Positions 60,833 to 64,000 of a DNA stretch of 64,000 bases are shown in pieces. Origin of the DNA: Marivita sp051859345 (GTDB taxonomy: Bacteria; Pseudomonadota; Alphaproteobacteria; Rhodobacterales; Rhodobacteraceae); NCBI RefSeq assembly GCF_051859345.1, contig NZ_JBHYFV010000018.1:10856-74855 (forward strand), read 5' to 3'. The stretch's first letter is position 1. Each line of letters opens with the position of its first letter. The notes under the pieces are model-generated. The model was not told the origin of the DNA, did not search any database, and saw only the letters and a list, made by a program, of their open reading frames with translations. The position numbers and the translations under genes were made by a program.

Positions 60833-60918
60833 TTTCTTTGGGCCTTAAATACCTTGGGGTCTGGGGCAAAGCCCCAGCAGTTTCCGTCAACGGAAACTCC
60901 AAGATGCGTGAACGCATC
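60833..60918 (+). repeat. Dispersed modular repeat, copy E (supplies a start codon)
   Basis: Lead TTTCTTTGGGCC..AAATACCTTGGGG as in copy A, hairpin CTGGGGC-AAA-GCCCCAG (60861-60877), TTTCCGT-ca-ACGGAAA (60881-60896), GATGCGT-ga-ACGCATC (60903-60918). The ATG of the next gene lies inside the last palindrome. Compared with copy B the arm changes are compensated on both sides of each hairpin. Confidence 0.72.
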
Positions 60919-62925
60919 GTGACGCGCGCGCTTGACCGTCTGTTCCGACCGTCCACGGTTGCGGTAATCGGCGGCGGCGCATGGTGCCGCGCAGTGATCG
61001 CGTCGTTGACGCGGATCGGTTTTGACGGCCCGGTCTGGCATGTACATCCGACCGCAGACTCTGCATTCCGCAACATTGCAGAACTGCCGGCAGCGCCCGA
61101 TGCCTGTTTTATCGGCGTCAACCGCAACGCGACCATCAACTGCCTGCGCGATCTTTCGGCCAAGGGCGCCGGCGGCGCGGTCTGCTTTGCAAGCGGTTTT
61201 GCCGAAACTGGCGATGGCGTCTTGCTGAACGCTGCCCTGCTGGATGCCGCCGGGGACATGGCCATCGTCGGGCCGAATTGCTACGGCTTCGTTAATGCGC
61301 TGGACCGCACCGCGCTTTGGCCGGACGTGCATGGCCTGATCCCGGTGGAAAAAGGTGTGGCGATCCTGACGCAAAGTTCGAACATTGCCCTGAACCTGTC
61401 GATGCAGAAACGCGGGCTTCCGATTGCGTTTCTGGGCACGGCGGGCAATCAGGCGCAGACCGGGCTGAGTGAGATGGCATTGCACCTGATCCGGGATCCA
61501 AGGATCACCGCGCTGGGTCTGCATATCGAAGGGGTCGGTGATCTTGCTGCGCTGCAGGTGTTGATGCAAGAGGCAAGTCGCCTTTGTAAACCGGTGGTTG
61601 CGTTGAAATCTGGCCGGTCCGAGGCCGCGCAATCCGCAGCGCTGTCGCATACCGCGTCGATGGCTGGTTCGGATGTTGGGGCCAATGCGCTTTTTGACCG
61701 GCTGGGGATTCTGCGGGTCCGGTCGCTGGATGCCTTGATCGAGGCTTTGAAACACGCGCATCTATATGGGCCCACAGCACCCGGCCAGATCGCGTCGCTG
61801 TCCTGTTCGGGTGGCGAGGCAAGCCTGATGGCTGATGGCGGCGCGGCGCGTGGCTTGCGGTTTGCACCTCTGAGCGCGGAACAGGACAGCGCGCTGGAGG
61901 CTGTGTTGGGACCGCTGGTGACGCGGGCAAATCCTCTGGATTACCACACCTTCATCTGGAACGACCCCGAGAGGATGGCCGAAGTTTATGGGGTCATGGC
62001 GTCAGGCGACGCGGACTTGACCGTGATCCTTGTCGATATGCCAAGGCAAGACCGCTGTGATACGGATGCCTGGGACTGTGTCGAGATCGCCGTGACTCTG
62101 GCCCGGCAAAGAACCGGGAAAGCTTTGGCGTTGCTGACCACCTTGTCAGAGTCGATGTCCGAGGGCATGGCGGCGCGGCTGATGGCAAACGGTATCCTGC
62201 CGCTGCACGGTCTGGACGCCGCGCTGGATGCGGTGTCGGTGATCTATGCGGACAGGGTAGTGGCGGACCCGGACCGGACCCTTGCGATACCCGCTCCGTC
62301 AACTAAGAGCCGAATGCTTGACGAGTCGGCGGCAAAGACGGCTCTGGGCGATCACGGTCTGGATGTGCCACGCCACGCGCTGGCCACAACCGTGCAGTCG
62401 GCAGGCCTGGCCGCCGAACCGCTTTTTCCGGTTGTGCTCAAGGCGCGCGGGCTGGCCCACAAGTCAGAGTCCGGTGGGGTTGTTCTTGGGCTGCAGACGG
62501 TGTCGGCAGTGCAAGACGCGGCGCAGGCAATGGTCTGCGATGGCTTCTATGTGGAAGAGATGGTGTCGGACGGTGTTGCCGAGCTGCTGGTCGCAATCCT
62601 GGCGGATCCGGCGCATGGCTATGTGTTGACCCTTGGGGCAGGGGGCGTGTTGACCGAGTTGTGGCAGGACACGCAGCATCTTCTTGTTCCGGCCAGCGAA
62701 ACAGAAGTGGTCGCCGCACTCGACCGCTTGCGCATCGCGCCGCTACTGTATGGCTATCGGGGCAAACCTGCCGCAGACCGAGACGCAGTGATCCGGGCGG
62801 TTATGGCACTACAGGCCTATGTGATTGCACAGGCGGGCCGGGTGGCCGAGATCGAAGTCAATCCGCTGATCGTCACCCCGACCCGCGCGGTGGTGGCCGA
62901 TGCCCTGATCCGGGAGGAACTCTGA
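60904..62925 (+). CDS. Acyl-CoA synthetase, NDP-forming (acetate-CoA ligase family)
   Basis: 673 aa. CoA-binding domain (STVAVIGGGAWCRAVIASLTRIG), ligase-CoA domain with SLSCSGGEASLMADGGAARG, and C-terminal ATP-grasp domain (LDESAAKTALGDHGLDVPRHA; VVLKARGLAHKSESGGVVLGL; EIEVNPLIVTPT). The family activates carboxylic acids to CoA thioesters with ATP giving ADP and phosphate. Start is ATG at 60904 or GTG at 60919, both inside or at the end of the repeat. In context it probably activates gamma-butyrobetaine, crotonobetaine or carnitine. Ends overlapping caiD by 1 bp. Confidence 0.88.
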   Translation: MRERIVTRALDRLFRPSTVAVIGGGAWCRAVIASLTRIGFDGPVWHVHPTADSAFRNIAELPAAPDACFIGVNRNATINCLRDLSAKGAGGAVCFASGFAETGDGVLLNAALLDAAGDMAIVGPNCYGFVNALDRTALWPDVHGLIPVEKGVAILTQSSNIALNLSMQKRGLPIAFLGTAGNQAQTGLSEMALHLIRDPRITALGLHIEGVGDLAALQVLMQEASRLCKPVVALKSGRSEAAQSAALSHTASMAGSDVGANALFDRLGILRVRSLDALIEALKHAHLYGPTAPGQIASLSCSGGEASLMADGGAARGLRFAPLSAEQDSALEAVLGPLVTRANPLDYHTFIWNDPERMAEVYGVMASGDADLTVILVDMPRQDRCDTDAWDCVEIAVTLARQRTGKALALLTTLSESMSEGMAARLMANGILPLHGLDAALDAVSVIYADRVVADPDRTLAIPAPSTKSRMLDESAAKTALGDHGLDVPRHALATTVQSAGLAAEPLFPVVLKARGLAHKSESGGVVLGLQTVSAVQDAAQAMVCDGFYVEEMVSDGVAELLVAILADPAHGYVLTLGAGGVLTELWQDTQHLLVPASETEVVAALDRLRIAPLLYGYRGKPAADRDAVIRAVMALQAYVIAQAGRVAEIEVNPLIVTPTRAVVADALIREEL

Positions 62926-63707
62926 TGGACAGTCCCTTACATGTGACACGCGACGGGCATGTGCTCGAGGTCACTTTGAACCGGCCCAAGGCCAATGCGA
63001 TCGACCTGCTCACCAGCCGCGCCATGGGGGAAGTGTTCAAGTCCTTCCGCGATGATCCGGATCTGCGCGTGGCCATCCTCACCGGGGCAGGGGACAAGTT
63101 CTTCTGTCCGGGCTGGGATCTCAAGGCGGCAGCCGATGGTGATGCTGTGGATGGCGACTACGGTGTGGGCGGATTTGGCGGCATTCAGGAATTGCGCGAT
63201 CTCAACAAGCCGGTGATCGCCGCCGTCAATGGCATCTGCTGCGGGGGTGGTCTGGAGCTGGCCTTGAGCGCCGACATCATCCTAGCCGCCGATCACGCCA
63301 GCTTTGCCTTGCCCGAAATCCGGTCGGGCACGGTGGCGGATGCGGCTTCGGTGAAACTGCCCAAGCGGATTCCCTATCATATCGCGATGGAGATGCTGTT
63401 GACCGGGCGCTGGCTGGATGTGGACGAGGCGGCGCGTTGGGGATTTGTGAACCATGTCCATCCTGCCGCTGACCTCATGGCCCAAGCCCGCAAGATGGCG
63501 GCGCTTTTGGCGTCAGGTCCACCGCTGGTCTACGCCGCGATCAAGGACATCGTGCGCGAGGCCGAGGATTCGTCGTTTCAGGACATGATGAACCGGATCA
63601 CCAAACGCCAACTGGCGAGTGTGGACGTGCTTTACGACTCGGAAGACCAGCTTGAAGGGTCAAGAGCCTTCGCCGAAAAGCGCGATCCGGTGTGGACGGG
63701 CAAGTGA
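62925..63707 (+). CDS. caiD: Carnitinyl-CoA dehydratase (crotonobetainyl-CoA hydratase), CaiD-like
   Basis: 260 aa from ATG at 62925. Enoyl-CoA hydratase fold. FFCPGWDLKAAADGDA, PVIAAVNGICCGGGLELALSADII and the C-terminal AFAEKRDPVW closely resemble E. coli CaiD as I recall it. It would hydrate crotonobetainyl-CoA to L-carnitinyl-CoA. Last gene of the operon; no terminator with T-run was seen within 40 bp of the stop (a GACTCGGCGCGAGTC palindrome at the stop is a possible weak one). Confidence 0.9.
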   Translation: MDSPLHVTRDGHVLEVTLNRPKANAIDLLTSRAMGEVFKSFRDDPDLRVAILTGAGDKFFCPGWDLKAAADGDAVDGDYGVGGFGGIQELRDLNKPVIAAVNGICCGGGLELALSADIILAADHASFALPEIRSGTVADAASVKLPKRIPYHIAMEMLLTGRWLDVDEAARWGFVNHVHPAADLMAQARKMAALLASGPPLVYAAIKDIVREAEDSSFQDMMNRITKRQLASVDVLYDSEDQLEGSRAFAEKRDPVWTGK

Positions 63708-63742
63708 CTCGGCGCGAGTCCCAGGGGTTACGCAGGGGCATG

Positions 63743-63763
63743 TGTGGGTAAGCCTGTGGATAA
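63743..63763 (-). promoter_or_regulatory. Two DnaA-box-like sites
   Basis: On the minus strand TTATCCACA (63755-63763) is a perfect consensus DnaA box, and TTACCCACA (63743-63751) differs by one base; spacing is 12 bp start to start. They lie in the 293-bp non-coding end of the window after caiD. Confidence 0.5.
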
Positions 63764-63901
63764 TGCGTGCCTGCACTGCCTTGAGAGGGATGGCGTGAGG
63801 GGCGCGCGTTGGCGGAAGCAGTGATTTTCCGAATTAAAACGTTTGTTTTCAGTGGCATGACAGAAAAATGACGAAAATCACGAATTTCCCAAGATTTCTG
63901 C

Positions 63902-63929
63902 TTGCGGTCCTGCGGCACCAACTCTAAAA
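63902..63929 (+). promoter_or_regulatory. Possible strong promoter reading out of the window
   Basis: TTGCGG, 16-bp spacer, CTAAAA, followed by a GC-rich leader (CCCCTTCACCGGCGCTGCTGAG...) without a start codon. It resembles the leader regions I associate with rRNA operons of Rhodobacterales, so an rrn operon may begin just beyond the window. Upstream, GTGATTTTC (63821-63829) and GAAAATCAC (63873-63881) form an inverted repeat. Confidence 0.35.
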
Positions 63930-64000
63930 GCCCCTTCACCGGCGCTGCTGAGGCGGACGCGGGGACGACGGAAGGGACGACGGACTGAGGTTCGGAAGGA

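Overview
The window looks like chromosomal DNA of a Rhodobacterales (Roseobacter-group) alphaproteobacterium. The grounds are high GC, the core order pyrH-frr-uppS-cdsA-dxr-rseP-bamA-skp-fabZ-lpxA-lpxI-lpxB with LpxI in place of LpxH, a yfgM-like/bamB/der set, and a carnitine-to-betaine operon with a fused dehydrogenase-thioesterase. No tRNA or rRNA gene, CRISPR array, prophage or IS element was seen.

Layout. 1-4990 (minus): a peptide ABC importer (ATPase cut by the window edge, two permeases, Tat-type binding protein). 5205-18393: miaA, divergent from the long envelope/isoprenoid/lipid A run. 18429-19061 (minus): an IalB-family exported protein. 19062-19523 has no credible ORF but carries two leftward intrinsic terminators and a 19-bp long-range pairing, so it probably makes small RNA(s). 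19524-28164: HerA-like ATPase, Atm1-type exporter, RND pump with adaptor. 28511-32076: yfgM-like, bamB, der. 32212-33504: a stand-alone MFS gene.

33630-53494 is the accessory centre: a quinoprotein alcohol dehydrogenase locus. The PQQ dehydrogenase carries the Asp-Tyr-Asp motif of lanthanide-dependent enzymes. Around it lie two c-type cytochromes, a XoxJ-like periplasmic protein, a PedA1A2BC/Lut-like ABC system (binding protein, beta-propeller, ATPase, ABC-2 permease), an NMT1/SsuA-type importer whose permease is 14 kb from its other parts, a form II CoxL-type molybdenum hydroxylase set (coxG, coxS, coxL, coxM), and an ApbE flavinyltransferase overlapping a NosR-like FMN/4Fe-4S membrane protein. 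The inferred scheme is: alcohol oxidised in the periplasm to aldehyde, electrons to cytochrome c, aldehyde possibly oxidised further by the Mo enzyme, lanthanide supplied by the Ped/Lut-like transporter. The heptamer GGTCGTA recurs in four intergenic gaps of the locus.

53495-54740 is a small mobile island: an intact REP-associated tyrosine transposase (RAYT) flanked by GTAG-headed REP palindromes, with one extra REP 7 kb away between coxS and coxL. 54819-55783 holds rlmE and a small unknown gene. 55959-63707 is a tightly overlapping operon whose products together could take gamma-butyrobetaine or crotonobetaine through CoA esters to carnitine and then to glycine betaine. A modular dispersed repeat (GC-rich hairpin, TTTCCGT/ACGGAAA palindrome, GATGCGT/ACGCATC palindrome) occurs in full or part at five places, and in one copy it supplies a start codon. 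The last 290 bases hold two DnaA-box-like sites and a possible strong promoter reading out of the window.
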